From Candidatus Limnocylindrales bacterium (GTDB lineage Bacteria; Desulfobacterota; Binatia; UBA1149; CAITLU01), in assembly GCA_035626395.1 (NCBI GenBank), contig DASPNR010000007.1:519150-583149 (forward strand): DNA of 64,000 nucleotides, in the 5' to 3' direction. Below are positions 53,984 to 63,730 of this stretch, piece after piece (the stretch's first letter is position 1; every line of letters starts with the position of its first letter). Made by a program: the position numbers and the translations under genes. The notes beneath the pieces were generated by a model. The model had not been told where the DNA came from. It did no database searches and saw only the letters and a list, made by a program, of their open reading frames with translations.

Positions 53984-54988
53984 TCAGGCGGCCGGCGCCA
54001 TCATCTGCATGTACATGGAGCAGATGTCGGGGCCCATGTCGGTGGGCAGGCCGAGGATGGGCAGATCGACGCCGCCGGCGCGCCACTCGTCCAGACGCCT
54101 GCGGCAGAAATCGGGCTCGCCCGCGATGACCAGCGCATCCATCATCTCGTCGGAGACGGCCGCGGCAGCCTCCTCGCGCTTCTTGTCGTTGTAGAGGTCT
54201 CGCACCTTGTCGGCGTTGTCGCCGAAGCCCATGCGCGTCAGGAGGCCGTGGTAGTAGACGCCCATGCCACCGATGTAGAAGGAGATCAGCCCTCGCGCCG
54301 AGTGATAGCTCATCTCCTTGTCGGGCATGGGGATGACGGTGGTGAAGGGCGCGACGGCCACTTCGCGCACGTCGCGGCCGCTGCGCGCGGCGCCTTGCGC
54401 CAGGATCCTCACGCCCTTGTCGAGCTGCTGCCAGGGCCAGAACGTGGGCATCCATCCGTCGGCGAGCTCTCCCACCATCGCGATGGCCTTGTCGTTCAGG
54501 CACGCGCAGTAGATCGGGATGCGGCTGCGGATGGGCGTCATCTCGAGCTTGAAGTGCCGGAACTCCCACAGGTCGGCGCCGGCATCGGTCAGGCGCTGCC
54601 CGGCAATGAGCGCCTGCACGACCTGGATGTACTGGCGAAGGCGCGTCAGCGGCTTCTCGTAGGGAATGCCGTGAAACCCCTCGATCACCTTCTCGCCGGA
54701 CGTGCCCAGGCCCAGGATGAAGCGGCCCTCGGAGATCTCGTCGAGCGTGGCCGCGTGCATGGCGACGAGCCCGGGCGAGCGGCTGAACACGTTGACGATG
54801 CCGGTGGCCAGCTTGATGCGCTTGGTCACCAGCGCCATCTCGGTCAGCAGGGAGAACGCCTCGTACGCCCACGCCTCGGGCACCCAGAACGAATCGTAGC
54901 CGAGCTCGTCGGCCTGCTGCACGTAGCGCAGGATGGCCTTGCGGTCGTAGTTCTTCCAGAAGGGAACGAGGCCGGTTCTCTGTTGCAT
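53984..54988 (-). CDS. LLM-class F420/flavin-dependent oxidoreductase
   Basis: This is a 334-residue TIM-barrel of the luciferase-like family. It has FWVPEAWAYEAFSLLTEMAL, RIKLATGIVNVFSRSPGLVAMHAATLDEISEGRFILGLGTSGEKV, a strong LLM-class signature, and GVYYHGLLTRMGFGDNA. It resembles the MSMEG_2249/alkanal monooxygenase-like F420 group. ATG 54988 has GAGGAG 4 bases upstream. First gene of a two-gene unit with the GT-like membrane protein; the substrate is unknown. Confidence 0.88.
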   Translation of the reverse strand: MQQRTGLVPFWKNYDRKAILRYVQQADELGYDSFWVPEAWAYEAFSLLTEMALVTKRIKLATGIVNVFSRSPGLVAMHAATLDEISEGRFILGLGTSGEKVIEGFHGIPYEKPLTRLRQYIQVVQALIAGQRLTDAGADLWEFRHFKLEMTPIRSRIPIYCACLNDKAIAMVGELADGWMPTFWPWQQLDKGVRILAQGAARSGRDVREVAVAPFTTVIPMPDKEMSYHSARGLISFYIGGMGVYYHGLLTRMGFGDNADKVRDLYNDKKREEAAAAVSDEMMDALVIAGEPDFCRRRLDEWRAGGVDLPILGLPTDMGPDICSMYMQMMAPAA

Positions 54989-55253
54989 GCTGCTCCTCGG
55001 CGCCGGCGCGCGACGCGGCCGGCACTAAACGAGGGCGGCCGTGGGGAGTCAAGCTGCGAGAACGGCTGCTGTTTCTCGTCGGCGCAGGGTGAGCGGCCGG
55101 TTTCCTCTGCCATGGTCGCGTTGCGGCCCGCGCGGCCTCGTCGACCGCGCTGACCGCAGGCGGTGAATGCCTTCGCTTTCGCAGCGATGCCCGCGCTCAC
55201 ACGTCGCAAGAAATCGACTGTTGGCCCGCCGGCAGCGGTGGTAGAAACGACGG

Positions 55254-56996
55254 ATGCCAATAGGTCGCGCCGGCCACTGCCCCACCATCGTCGTTCCGGT
55301 CCTCACCGCCGTGCTTGCCGCCTGCGGCAATGACGCCGACCTCGGCGGCGGCGCGGAGGCGGACACGCGGCCGGACGTGGCCGTTGTCCGAAAGATCAGC
55401 CAGACCAGCGGCGGCTTCAGCGGAGACCTCGCCGACTTCGATCAGTTCGGTTCCGCCGTGGCCGGCGCCGGCGACGTCGATGGCGACGGCATCGGCGACA
55501 TCGTGGTTGGAGCCGATTGGAGCGAGGATGCGCAGACGCTGACGGCCGCCGGCGCGGTGTGGCTCCTGTTCATGAACGGCGACGCGACCGTACGGTCGCA
55601 GGTCAAGATCGCGCCGGGCCTGCAGGGCTTCGACGCGCAGATCGACGACGGCGGCCGCTTCGGAGCGGCGGTCGCTTCGCTCGGCGATGTCGATGGCAAC
55701 GGCGTTCCCGATCTCGCCGTGGCCGCGCCCTGGCATGCCGAGTCCAACGGGGAGCGCGAAGGATCGGTCTACATCCTGCTTCTGCAGACCGACGGCAGCG
55801 TCGCCAGCTGGCGCGAAATCCGGCCGGGAAGCTTCGGCGACGCCGACATAGGGGAATGGGCGCTGCTTTTCGGTCTCTTCGTGGCCGGCATCGGCGATCT
55901 CGACGGCGACGGAATTTCGGAACTGGCCGTGGCTGGCGGCGATCCCTTGTGCTGCCGAACCGATCCCAGGGCAAGCGGCGTCTACATCGTGTTCCTGAAC
56001 CGGGAAGGCGCGGCGGTTCGTGCCGTTCCCGTATCCGGCCTTCATCCTGCCCGTCACTCCGTGGCCGCTGCCGGCGACGTCGACGGCGACGGCGTTCCCG
56101 ATCTCATCGCGTCGCACGGTTTTCCCTACGTCGTGCTGCTGCGCACCAACGGAAGGACCAAAGCCGTAAAGCCCGTCCGCACGCTCGATGAGGGCGACGG
56201 CGCACCGGCCTTCAGCACGAGCGAGCCGGTGGCATCGGCCGATCTGGACGGCGACGGCGTTGCCGAGATCGGCTTTTACAGCGACTGGTACGGCACCAGT
56301 CCGGTGCGCCATCTGATCTTCGAGTTTCTGGGTCGTGACGGTGCAATGCGACAGAGGTTGCTGCTCGGCATTGCGGGTCACGGCATCTTGGCGCGCAGCA
56401 TCGCCGGCGTCGGCGACCTCGATGGCGACGGCCGCCGCGAGATCGCCCTCGGTACGCCGCGCGATGGCGATGGAGGCGCCGAGCGTGGCGCGCTGTGGCT
56501 CGTGTCCGTGCCCGCGATCTTCCCCGAGCCGACCACCACCACGACCTCGACCGTCGACTCCACGACGACGACGACGGTATGTTTCCCCGAGCAGTGCGAT
56601 CCTGGCAGCGCCACCGACTGGGACGTCGAGGTGCATCTGGAGGAAAGCCGCGTGCTCGGCTCCCTCGACCTGTCGATCGAGTACGACGCCAGCCGCGGCT
56701 GGTTCGCAGGCTCCGGTGGCGACGTCGAGTGCGAGGCCGATCCGGAGCTGTGGGTGCTGAGCGCCTTCAACGACTGCACACCGCCGGGCTGCGACGTGGC
56801 AACGGTCTATGGCGGCGTCATGACCCTGCAGGGCTTCCAGGGCCCGCACCGGGTTGCCACCTGCCGCTACCGCAGCGTCTCCGGCCCTCCGCAGGCCGAC
56901 GATTTCCGGGTGCTGACGCGCGGCGCCTCCCAGCACCCGAACTTCCGCGGCGTGCACGCGCCGCTGTACCTGGTCGTGCGGCCTGCGTCGGAGTGA
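55254..56996 (+). CDS. FG-GAP-repeat (integrin-alpha-like) lipoprotein
   Basis: This 580-residue surface protein has a lipobox LAAC with C24. Residues about 50-430 have at least five FG-GAP blades with Ca-binding DxDGDGxxD motifs (GDVDGDGIGDIVVGA, GDVDGNGVPDLAVAA, GDLDGDGISELAVAG, GDVDGDGVPDLIAS, GDLDGDGRREIALG), forming a beta-propeller. A Thr-rich linker (TTTTTSTVDSTTTTTV) leads to a Cys-containing beta-sandwich of about 130 residues at the C-terminus. Such propellers bind ligands or carbohydrates at the outer surface. No operon partner is evident; an OmpP1/FadL gene follows 153 bases later. Confidence 0.85.
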   Translation: MPIGRAGHCPTIVVPVLTAVLAACGNDADLGGGAEADTRPDVAVVRKISQTSGGFSGDLADFDQFGSAVAGAGDVDGDGIGDIVVGADWSEDAQTLTAAGAVWLLFMNGDATVRSQVKIAPGLQGFDAQIDDGGRFGAAVASLGDVDGNGVPDLAVAAPWHAESNGEREGSVYILLLQTDGSVASWREIRPGSFGDADIGEWALLFGLFVAGIGDLDGDGISELAVAGGDPLCCRTDPRASGVYIVFLNREGAAVRAVPVSGLHPARHSVAAAGDVDGDGVPDLIASHGFPYVVLLRTNGRTKAVKPVRTLDEGDGAPAFSTSEPVASADLDGDGVAEIGFYSDWYGTSPVRHLIFEFLGRDGAMRQRLLLGIAGHGILARSIAGVGDLDGDGRREIALGTPRDGDGGAERGALWLVSVPAIFPEPTTTTTSTVDSTTTTTVCFPEQCDPGSATDWDVEVHLEESRVLGSLDLSIEYDASRGWFAGSGGDVECEADPELWVLSAFNDCTPPGCDVATVYGGVMTLQGFQGPHRVATCRYRSVSGPPQADDFRVLTRGASQHPNFRGVHAPLYLVVRPASE

Positions 56997-57030
56997 CCGG
57001 GCCGCGGCCCTGCGATCGCGACGCTGCTAC

Positions 57031-57051
57031 ACCCGCCGGTCTGAGGCGGGT
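57031..57051. repeat. Short inverted repeat between the FG-GAP and porin genes
   Basis: ACCCGCC (57031-57037) and GGCGGGT (57045-57051) pair around a 7-base loop, followed by TCAAAAAAG on the plus strand. No T-tract follows on either strand in the right place, so an intrinsic terminator is not supported. The rest of the gap up to 57149 shows nothing else. Confidence 0.5.
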
Positions 57052-57149
57052 TCAAAAAAGGCGACGTCGTTCTGTTGCTCTGAGGCAGGATTCACGTAGA
57101 GACGCTCCGCGGCTCCCGACGCTTCGACGCTTCCACTCAAGGGGACCCC

Positions 57150-58376
57150 ATGCACCGTACCGACCCGGACTTCCCTGGCGCTCGCTGCAGCCTGCCCATC
57201 TGCTTTGCCGTCGCCGTCGCCGTGGCGGCGCTGGCGTCGGCGGGCGAGGCGCCCGCATCCCAGCTGCTGACTCCATCGGTCGGCGCCGCCGATGCGGCCA
57301 TGGGCAGCGCGACCATGGGCGACCCCGAATCCCCCTCGGCAGCCGCGTTCTCCAACCCCGCCTCGCTCATCCTCTTCGAGCCCGGCGCCACCAGCGGCTC
57401 GCTCGGCATTGCCGTCGGCCACAGCTCCTTCGATGCCTCGGCGCCGCCTCGCTATGACAACCGGGACGGGTTCACGGGCTACGTTCCCGAGGGCAGCCTG
57501 GTCTTTGGCGGCCCCCACGGCATCCGCGCGGCGCTGGCGCTCTACGGCAGTCTCGGCGCATCGTTCGACACCGATGCGCAGCCGGCGGTCGGCGTGCCGC
57601 TCGAGTTCTTGTCGCGCTTCGCCGTCGTCAACGTCGCCGCCAACGTCGCCTGGAAAGCGACCGAGCGTCTGAGCTTCGGGGTGGGCCTGAGCCTGCTGCT
57701 CGGCGACGTCAAGCTGCGCTACACGACCGACATTCCCTATCACTTCAGCGTGTGGGGCCCGGGCGTTCAGGCCATCGCCGGCGCGCGTTACGAGCTGACG
57801 GACGCGATTGCGCTCGGGCTGGCGATTCGCTCGCCGGGCATGGTGTGGGCCGACGGCGACATGCGCCTGCCCAGCGGCAACAAGCAGGACGTGGAGCTGG
57901 ACCTGGATCAGCCCTCGCAGATCTTCGTCGGCGTCAATGCCGACGTCACCGAAAAGCTGCACGTGGGCCTGCTGGGCCGCTGGACCGATGCGAGCATTTT
58001 TTCGCAGTCCTGGTTTCGCTTCGAGGAGACGCCGACGGGCGACGTCGCGTTCATCGCCGACGCCTCCGATGAATGGCTGATCGCGCTCGGGACGAAGTAT
58101 GCCCTCACCGAACGCATCACCCTACGTCTGAGCGCGAGCTGGGCCGACACCATCGTCGGCGATCGCAGCGTCTCGCCGCTGCTCATGGATGTCATCGACT
58201 GGAAGATCGGCGGCGGCTTCTCGCTGGCGTGGTCGCCGGACTTCATCATCGACGTCACGGCGGGCCACGGCTTCGAAGACGAGCGCGACATCTCCAGCGC
58301 CGAGGCGCTCATCTTTCCGGGAGAGTACCGGATGTCGGGGCAGATCGTCATGCTCGGTTTCCGCGCGAACCTTTAG
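57150..58376 (+). CDS. OmpP1/FadL/TodX-type outer membrane transporter
   Basis: This 408-residue protein has a signal sequence (ICFAVAVAVAALASA) and then the FadL N-terminal hatch-like segment (AADAAMGSATMGDPESPSAAAFSNPASL). Alternating hydrophobic beta-strands follow to the end (ATERLSFGVGLSLLLGDVKLRYTTD; RITLRLSASWADT). It ends GQIVMLGFRANL, a typical outer-membrane C-terminus. The family imports hydrophobic compounds such as long-chain fatty acids or aromatics by lateral diffusion. Upstream of an acyl/acetyl-CoA synthetase, it may supply its substrate; this is inference. Confidence 0.85.
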   Translation: MHRTDPDFPGARCSLPICFAVAVAVAALASAGEAPASQLLTPSVGAADAAMGSATMGDPESPSAAAFSNPASLILFEPGATSGSLGIAVGHSSFDASAPPRYDNRDGFTGYVPEGSLVFGGPHGIRAALALYGSLGASFDTDAQPAVGVPLEFLSRFAVVNVAANVAWKATERLSFGVGLSLLLGDVKLRYTTDIPYHFSVWGPGVQAIAGARYELTDAIALGLAIRSPGMVWADGDMRLPSGNKQDVELDLDQPSQIFVGVNADVTEKLHVGLLGRWTDASIFSQSWFRFEETPTGDVAFIADASDEWLIALGTKYALTERITLRLSASWADTIVGDRSVSPLLMDVIDWKIGGGFSLAWSPDFIIDVTAGHGFEDERDISSAEALIFPGEYRMSGQIVMLGFRANL

Positions 58377-58426
58377 GCTCGGTCGCACGCATTGCCTCCG
58401 CGCGGAGCGGGCGGTAGCTTTCGCGC

Positions 58427-60322
58427 GTGAGCGTGGACAGGAGTGCAGTGGAGGCGCTGGCAAAGCTCGACGTCCGATTCGAGCCGTCGCCGCGCGTTCG
58501 CGCACGCGCTCTGGTTTCCGACTACGACGACTGGTACCGGTCCTGGGAGACCCATCCCGACGCGTTCTGGGACGCCGCCGCGCGCGATCTGGACTGGTTC
58601 GCGCCATGGTCGCGCGTCAGCGAGATCCACGGCAGCAGGCATCGCTGGTTCGTCGGCGGCAAGACCAACCTTTCGTACAACTGCCTGGAGCGGAACATCG
58701 AGCGCGGGCGCGGCCACAAGATCGCCCTGCATTTCGAATCCGAGCGCGGGCCGGCGCGAACGTACACGTACACGCAGGCAATGGGCGAAGTCTGCCGCAT
58801 CGCCAATGCGCTGAAGTCCTTCGGGATAGGCAAGGGCGATCGCGTCGTGCTCTACATGCCGCTGACGCCCGAGGGCATCTTCACGATGCAGGCATGCGCA
58901 CGCATCGGCGCGATCCACTCGGTGGTGTACGCAGGCATGGGCCCCGACGCCCTGCGCCAGCGCATCGAGGACTCGCACGCACGCATGCTCGTCTACGCCG
59001 ACGCCACCTACCGGCGCGGCAAGGTGATACCTCTCAACGGCATTGTCGAGAAGGCGCTGCACGGCCTGAACTTCGTCGAGAACGTGCTCGTGCACCGGCG
59101 CGAAGGGTTGGGAAGGCTCGGATGGCGTGAGACGGATTTCATCGAGACGGTCTCGGCGCAGAGCGACGAATGTCCGGCCGAGCACATGGATGCCGACGAT
59201 CCCGCTTTCATCCTCTACACGTCGGGAACGACGGGACGTCCCAAGGGCGTCGTGCACGTGCACGGCGGCTACGCGGTTGGCGTGCACACGCTGATCCGCA
59301 ACTACTACGACGTCCGCGAAGAGGACGTGTGGTGGTCGACGTCGGACATCGGCTGGATCGTGGGCCATTCCTACATCTGCTACGGGCCGATGCTGGCAGG
59401 CTGCGCGCAGGTCGTGCGCGAAGGCGCCCCCGATCATCCCGACGCCGGCGTCGTCTGGAGCCTGGTCGAGAAGTATCGCGTCACCGGCATGTTCACCGCA
59501 CCGACCGCAATCCGCATGTTCATGCGCGCGGGCGAGCAGTTCGTCGACCGTCACGACATCTCGTCGCTGCGCGTGCTGTACTGCGCGGGCGAGCCGTTCA
59601 ATCCGGAGGCCTGGGTGTGGGCGCAGCGTCACATCGGCCGCAACGGCGCCGCCGTCGTCGACCACTACTGGCAGACCGAGATCGCCTCGCCGATGATCGG
59701 CACCTTGCCTTCGATGGCCGGCCGTCCCGGCTACGTCGGAAAGCCGATGCCCGGCGTGCGCCTGGACATCGTCGACGGGTCGGGCGCGCCGGTGCCGGAC
59801 GGGCAGGGCGGGCTTCTGGTGATGAAGGCGCCGGTGCCCTACATGATGCGCACGCTGTGGAACGACCCCGAGCGCTACGAGTCGTACTGGAACGCCACGC
59901 TCGGCGGCTACGTCACCGGCGACATCGCGGTGCGCGACGCCGAGGGCTACTACGCCGTGCTCGGCCGCGCCGACGACGTGCTCAACGTCGCGGGCCATCG
60001 CATCGGCACCGCCGAGGTGGAAAGCGCGCTGCTGACGCACGCGGCCGTGGCCGAGTCGGCCGTCATAGGCCTGCCCGACCCGATCAAGGGCGAGTGCATC
60101 AAGGCGTTCGTGGTGCTGCGCTCCGGCGCCGCCGCCGGCGATGAGCTCGAAGCGCAGCTCATCGCGCACGTGCGCGACACGCTCGGGCCCATCGCGCAGC
60201 CTTCGGCGATCTCGTTCATCGGCGCACTGCCCAAGACCCGCTCGGGAAAGATCATGCGCCGCCTTCTCAAGGCCCGTGAGCTCGGCCAGGACGAAGGCGA
60301 CGTGTCCACGCTCGAAGACTGA
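58427..60322 (+). CDS. Acetyl-/propionyl-CoA synthetase-like AMP-forming ligase
   Basis: This 631-residue adenylate-forming enzyme is of the Acs/PrpE branch. It has an N-terminal ACAS_N region (DWYRSWETHPDAFWDAAA, WFVGGKTNLSYNCLERN), P-loop ILYTSGTTGRPKGVVHVHGGY, GWIVGHSYICYGPML and the acetate-pocket region VVDHYWQTEIASPMIG. The C-terminal GRADDVLNVAGHRIGTAEVESAL and PKTRSGKIMRRLLK hold the catalytic, acetylatable Lys. It activates a short carboxylic acid to the CoA thioester; acetate or propionate is likely, the exact acid is uncertain. GTG start at 58427. Follows the FadL-like gene by 50 bases. Confidence 0.88.
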   Translation: MSVDRSAVEALAKLDVRFEPSPRVRARALVSDYDDWYRSWETHPDAFWDAAARDLDWFAPWSRVSEIHGSRHRWFVGGKTNLSYNCLERNIERGRGHKIALHFESERGPARTYTYTQAMGEVCRIANALKSFGIGKGDRVVLYMPLTPEGIFTMQACARIGAIHSVVYAGMGPDALRQRIEDSHARMLVYADATYRRGKVIPLNGIVEKALHGLNFVENVLVHRREGLGRLGWRETDFIETVSAQSDECPAEHMDADDPAFILYTSGTTGRPKGVVHVHGGYAVGVHTLIRNYYDVREEDVWWSTSDIGWIVGHSYICYGPMLAGCAQVVREGAPDHPDAGVVWSLVEKYRVTGMFTAPTAIRMFMRAGEQFVDRHDISSLRVLYCAGEPFNPEAWVWAQRHIGRNGAAVVDHYWQTEIASPMIGTLPSMAGRPGYVGKPMPGVRLDIVDGSGAPVPDGQGGLLVMKAPVPYMMRTLWNDPERYESYWNATLGGYVTGDIAVRDAEGYYAVLGRADDVLNVAGHRIGTAEVESALLTHAAVAESAVIGLPDPIKGECIKAFVVLRSGAAAGDELEAQLIAHVRDTLGPIAQPSAISFIGALPKTRSGKIMRRLLKARELGQDEGDVSTLED

Positions 60323-60382
60323 CGGAATCGCACGCGCGTCTCGGGTGCGCGCGCGTGCCTCGGACCAAGATTCGGAGGGAGC

Positions 60383-61411
60383 ATGAAGCTCGGACTTACC
60401 GCCGGCGCCTTCGGCGCGCAGATCAGGATCGACCTGGACGCGATCAAGGAGGCCGAGAGCCTCGGCTACGACTCGGTATGGACGGCCGAGGCCTGGGGCG
60501 GCGATGCGATCGTGCCGCTGGCGTGGATCGGCGCGCACACCAGCAGGATCAAGCTCGGCACCGGCATCATGCAGATGCCGGCGCGCACGCCCGCGATGTG
60601 CGCGATGCAGGCGATGACGCTGGACCAGCTCTCGGGTGGTCGCATGATCGTGGGGCTTGGCCCGTCCGGACCCCAGGTCATCGAAGGCTGGCACGGTGTC
60701 CCCTACGGCAAGCCGCTGGTGCGCACGCGCGAATACATCGCGATCCTGCGCAAGATCTTCGCGCGCGAGGAGCCGGTGACCTTCGAAGGCGAGAACTACC
60801 AGATTCCGTACCGCGGCCCCGGCGCCAGCGGCCTCGGCAAGCCGCTGCGCTCGATCCTCCACGGTCGCAAGGACATCCCGATCATCACCGCCACGATCTC
60901 GCCCAAGGGAGTCGAAGTCGCGGCCGAGGTGGCCGACGGCTTCATGCCCATCTGGACCAGCGCCGAAGGTCTGTCCACGTTCCAGGCATCGCTGGAAAAG
61001 GGCTTTGCCAGGTCGGGCGACGCCGACAAGAAATCGCGCTTCATGATCATGCCGATGGTCAACGTGGTGATCGGCGACGACGTGCAAGCCTGCCGCGACC
61101 GCGTCCGCCCTGGGATCGCACTGTACGTCGGTGGCATGGGCGCGCGCGAGAAGAACTTCTACAACTCGCTTGTATCGCGCATGGGATGGGAGGGGCCTGC
61201 CAGGAACATCCAGGACCTGTTCCTGTCGGGCAGGAAGGAAGAGGCCACCGCGGCCGTGCCCGACGATCTGGTCGATGCAATCACGCTGGTCGGACCCAAG
61301 GAGCGCATCGCCGAGCGCGTGGCGGCGTGGAAGCAGTCGGGCGTGCATTCGCTGATCCTGTCGCTGTCGCGGCGCGAGGACATGCGCACGATGGCCGAGC
61401 TTTGCCTCTGA
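60383..61411 (+). CDS. LLM-class F420/flavin-dependent oxidoreductase
   Basis: This is a 342-residue luciferase-like protein. It has [23 protein letters not shown], the signature [51 protein letters not shown], and [18 protein letters not shown] near residue 250. It is close in type to the oxidoreductase at 53984-54988 and resembles F420 'LLM class' enzymes from Mycobacterium. GGAGGGAGC precedes the ATG. It follows the CoA ligase by 60 bases, probably the same unit. Confidence 0.88.
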   Translation: MKLGLTAGAFGAQIRIDLDAIKEAESLGYDSVWTAEAWGGDAIVPLAWIGAHTSRIKLGTGIMQMPARTPAMCAMQAMTLDQLSGGRMIVGLGPSGPQVIEGWHGVPYGKPLVRTREYIAILRKIFAREEPVTFEGENYQIPYRGPGASGLGKPLRSILHGRKDIPIITATISPKGVEVAAEVADGFMPIWTSAEGLSTFQASLEKGFARSGDADKKSRFMIMPMVNVVIGDDVQACRDRVRPGIALYVGGMGAREKNFYNSLVSRMGWEGPARNIQDLFLSGRKEEATAAVPDDLVDAITLVGPKERIAERVAAWKQSGVHSLILSLSRREDMRTMAELCL

Positions 61412-61542
61412 GTGATTCGGGCTCTGCAGTCCATGCGCGATGATGGCGGCGCCGCGTCCGCGCGGCGGTGGGCGCCGCGCTGCAGCCGCCGTGTCCGGGT
61501 ATCACGTTGAACGGATTCCCGCGCAGACGCCGAGGCCTTCGC

Positions 61543-62076
61543 ATGCCTCGCACGCTGACGGAGAAGGCCATCGTGCTCGTCGTCGGCGCGGCGCTGGCGT
61601 ACGCGTTGGGCCTGTGGACGGCCCCCGAAGATCCGCGCCGCGGAAAGATGCGCGATTACCCGGACGTCGTGCGAGGACGCGCGCTGGTCAACGACGGGGA
61701 TAGCATCGAGATCGCACGCACTCGCATACGCCTGTTCGGCATCGACGCGTTCGAGCGCGATCAGCTGTGCGGGCGCAGCGACGGCACGCACTTCCCGTGC
61801 GGGCACGTTGCGCGCATCACCCTCGAGCGAATGGTCGGCAACGCCAGCCTGACCTGCGAGAAGCGCGACGTCGACGTCTACGGCCGCATGGTCGCGCGCT
61901 GCACGATCGGGCAGACCGACATCGCGGCCGAGCTAGTCCGCGAGGGCCTGGCGCTGGCCTATCGCCAGTACAGCAACGATTACGTGGACGAAGAGGACGA
62001 AGCGCGTCTCGGCCGGCGCGGCGCCTGGGATGGCCGCTTCACCACGCCGTGGGACTACCGGCAGGATCGCCGCTGA
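61543..62076 (+). CDS. Membrane-anchored staphylococcal-nuclease-like (thermonuclease) protein
   Basis: This 177-residue protein has an N-terminal hydrophobic anchor (KAIVLVVGAALAYALGLW) followed by an SNase domain: VVRGRALVNDGDSIEIARTRIRLFGIDAFE, DQLCGRS (family Cys), RKD-like CEKRDVDVYGRMVARCTIG and the terminal ARLGRRGAWDGRF. The Asp and Arg residues of the Ca-dependent phosphodiesterase site are mostly present. It probably degrades DNA or RNA in the periplasm. ATG 61543 avoids 25 residues of non-conserved sequence. Confidence 0.85.
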   Translation: MPRTLTEKAIVLVVGAALAYALGLWTAPEDPRRGKMRDYPDVVRGRALVNDGDSIEIARTRIRLFGIDAFERDQLCGRSDGTHFPCGHVARITLERMVGNASLTCEKRDVDVYGRMVARCTIGQTDIAAELVREGLALAYRQYSNDYVDEEDEARLGRRGAWDGRFTTPWDYRQDRR

Positions 62077-62275
62077 ACGCGGGCCGTCGCCGCGGCTTTC
62101 GACCGATGCTCAGGCGACCAGGGCAGCCCGCAGGTTCCGGGTGCAGCGAGGGTCGAAGAGGGGGAAGCACCATCGACGGCTACCTTGCATGCCCCGTCAT
62201 TATCGTTCGCACCGTAACCGCGAATGCCATTGATGTGATCGCGGCGGGGGGAGTACACGTGCGACGGATGCCCGC
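62077..62275. other. Gap before IS91 transposase
   Basis: No convincing gene. The oriIS or terIS ends of the element were not recognisable by eye. Confidence 0.4.
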
Positions 62276-63730
62276 GTGCAATCGCGGGCAGAACAGAGCG
62301 GGCCGATCTACGAGCCGCGCCATCCCGGATTCACGGTCCTGCATCAGGTGGTCAGCCAGAACCTGGAGACGTTCGTCGAGTTGGCGCGCGCTCGCGGCCA
62401 TCCTCTGCCGCTATTCGTCGAGCAGACCTTTCGCGACTACTTGGCGTGCGGCGATCCAACCGCGGGGTTCGTCCGCTTCCGTTGTCAACGCTGCCGCTTT
62501 GAGCGGATCGTTGCGTTCTCCTGCAAGCGGCGCGGCTTCTGTCCATCTTGCGGGGGTCGCCGAATGGCGGACACCGCGGCCAACCTCGTGGACTTCGTGC
62601 TGCCCGAGGTCGGCATACGGCAGTACGTGCTGTCGCTGCCATTCTGGCTGCGCCACCGCCTGGCCTATGATTCCGCACTGTTGACCCCAGTGGTCCAGGC
62701 ATTCGTCGCCGCCGTGTTCGCGTCGGTGAGGAAGCGGGCTAAGCGCAAGCTCGGTGTTCGCCGCGGGCAGTGCGGCGCTGTGACGTTCGTGCAGAGGTTT
62801 GGCGGCGCCCTCAATCTGAACGTCCATTTTCACACGCTCGTGCTCGAGGGCGTCTACGAGACTCCGGCACGCGCGCAGCAGGTGCAATTCCATCCTTTGC
62901 CGGCGCCGTCGCTTGAGCAGATCCAGGAATGCCTGGCTGATGCCGCACGACGTATCGAGCGCGTAGTGGCCAAGGGCGGCGTGGGCTCGGAGGACGACGA
63001 GAACGGCGATCCGATGCTAAAGACCAATTTGTCGATGGCTGAGATCTATGCCGGCGCGGTGCAGTCGGTAGTGCCGCTTGGCACCGACAAGGGCAGACCA
63101 ACGCGACGGGTCAGAAAGGAGCCACGCACCGCGCCGGCCTCGCGCAAACAGAGCAAGGATGGCTTGTGTGCCGTCGGCGAGGGCCTGAGCCTGCACGCTG
63201 GAGTCTTCGTGCCGGCGCGGGATCGCAGCCGGCTCGAGCATGTGTGCAGGTACGTGGCACGGCCGGCGCTGGCATCGGACCGGCTGACACTGATGGAGGA
63301 CGGGAGCATCGACTACCGGCTTAGCCGCCCCTGGAATGATGGAACGACGACGGTCGTTCTGGGCCCGCTCGAGTTGCTGGCGCGCCTTGCGGCACTGGTG
63401 CCGCCGCCGCGCTCACATCAAGTCCGGTACCACGGCGTGCTGGCGCCCAATGCCGCGTGGCGTGACCAGGTGGTACCGGCAGTCAAGGTCGAGGCAGCGG
63501 CCGGCAAGCATTCGCATCGCAGGCACGACGGCCAACCGGCGCGACCAGTGCGCATCCCCTGGGCCGACCTGCTTCGCCGGGTCTTTGCCGTCGACGTGCT
63601 TGTATGCCCGCGGTGTGCTGGCCGCATGCACGTGCTGACGGGGCGCGACGCAATAGGGTCCGTCCTGGCGGCAGTCCGCAGATCATCGCCACTGCAGCGG
63701 TCACCTCCAGCACGCTGCGCAACGGGCTGA
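62276..63730 (+). CDS. IS91-family transposase
   Basis: This 484-residue HUH/Y-type transposase is of the IS91/ISCR family. The N-terminal zinc domain has Cys pairs FRCQRCRFERIVAFSCKRRGFCPSCGG. The HUH metal motif is NLNVHFHTLVLEG (H184, H186), and the nicking-Tyr region is EHVCRYVARPALASDRL. The C-terminal part (RPWNDGTTTVVLGPLELLARLAALVPPPRSHQVRYHGVLAPNA, IPWADLLRRVFAVDVLVCPRCAGRMHVL) is the standard family core. These elements move by rolling circle from oriIS and terIS. GTG start at 62276 is weakly supported. The last 20 residues look unlike usual IS91 tails, so the C-terminus may be frameshifted. Confidence 0.88.
   Translation: MQSRAEQSGPIYEPRHPGFTVLHQVVSQNLETFVELARARGHPLPLFVEQTFRDYLACGDPTAGFVRFRCQRCRFERIVAFSCKRRGFCPSCGGRRMADTAANLVDFVLPEVGIRQYVLSLPFWLRHRLAYDSALLTPVVQAFVAAVFASVRKRAKRKLGVRRGQCGAVTFVQRFGGALNLNVHFHTLVLEGVYETPARAQQVQFHPLPAPSLEQIQECLADAARRIERVVAKGGVGSEDDENGDPMLKTNLSMAEIYAGAVQSVVPLGTDKGRPTRRVRKEPRTAPASRKQSKDGLCAVGEGLSLHAGVFVPARDRSRLEHVCRYVARPALASDRLTLMEDGSIDYRLSRPWNDGTTTVVLGPLELLARLAALVPPPRSHQVRYHGVLAPNAAWRDQVVPAVKVEAAAGKHSHRRHDGQPARPVRIPWADLLRRVFAVDVLVCPRCAGRMHVLTGRDAIGSVLAAVRRSSPLQRSPPARCATG

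Noticed and set aside
57031..57051. Hairpin that could be an intrinsic terminator
   Set aside because: It is followed by an A-run, not a T-run, on the plus strand, and no T-run follows it on the minus strand.
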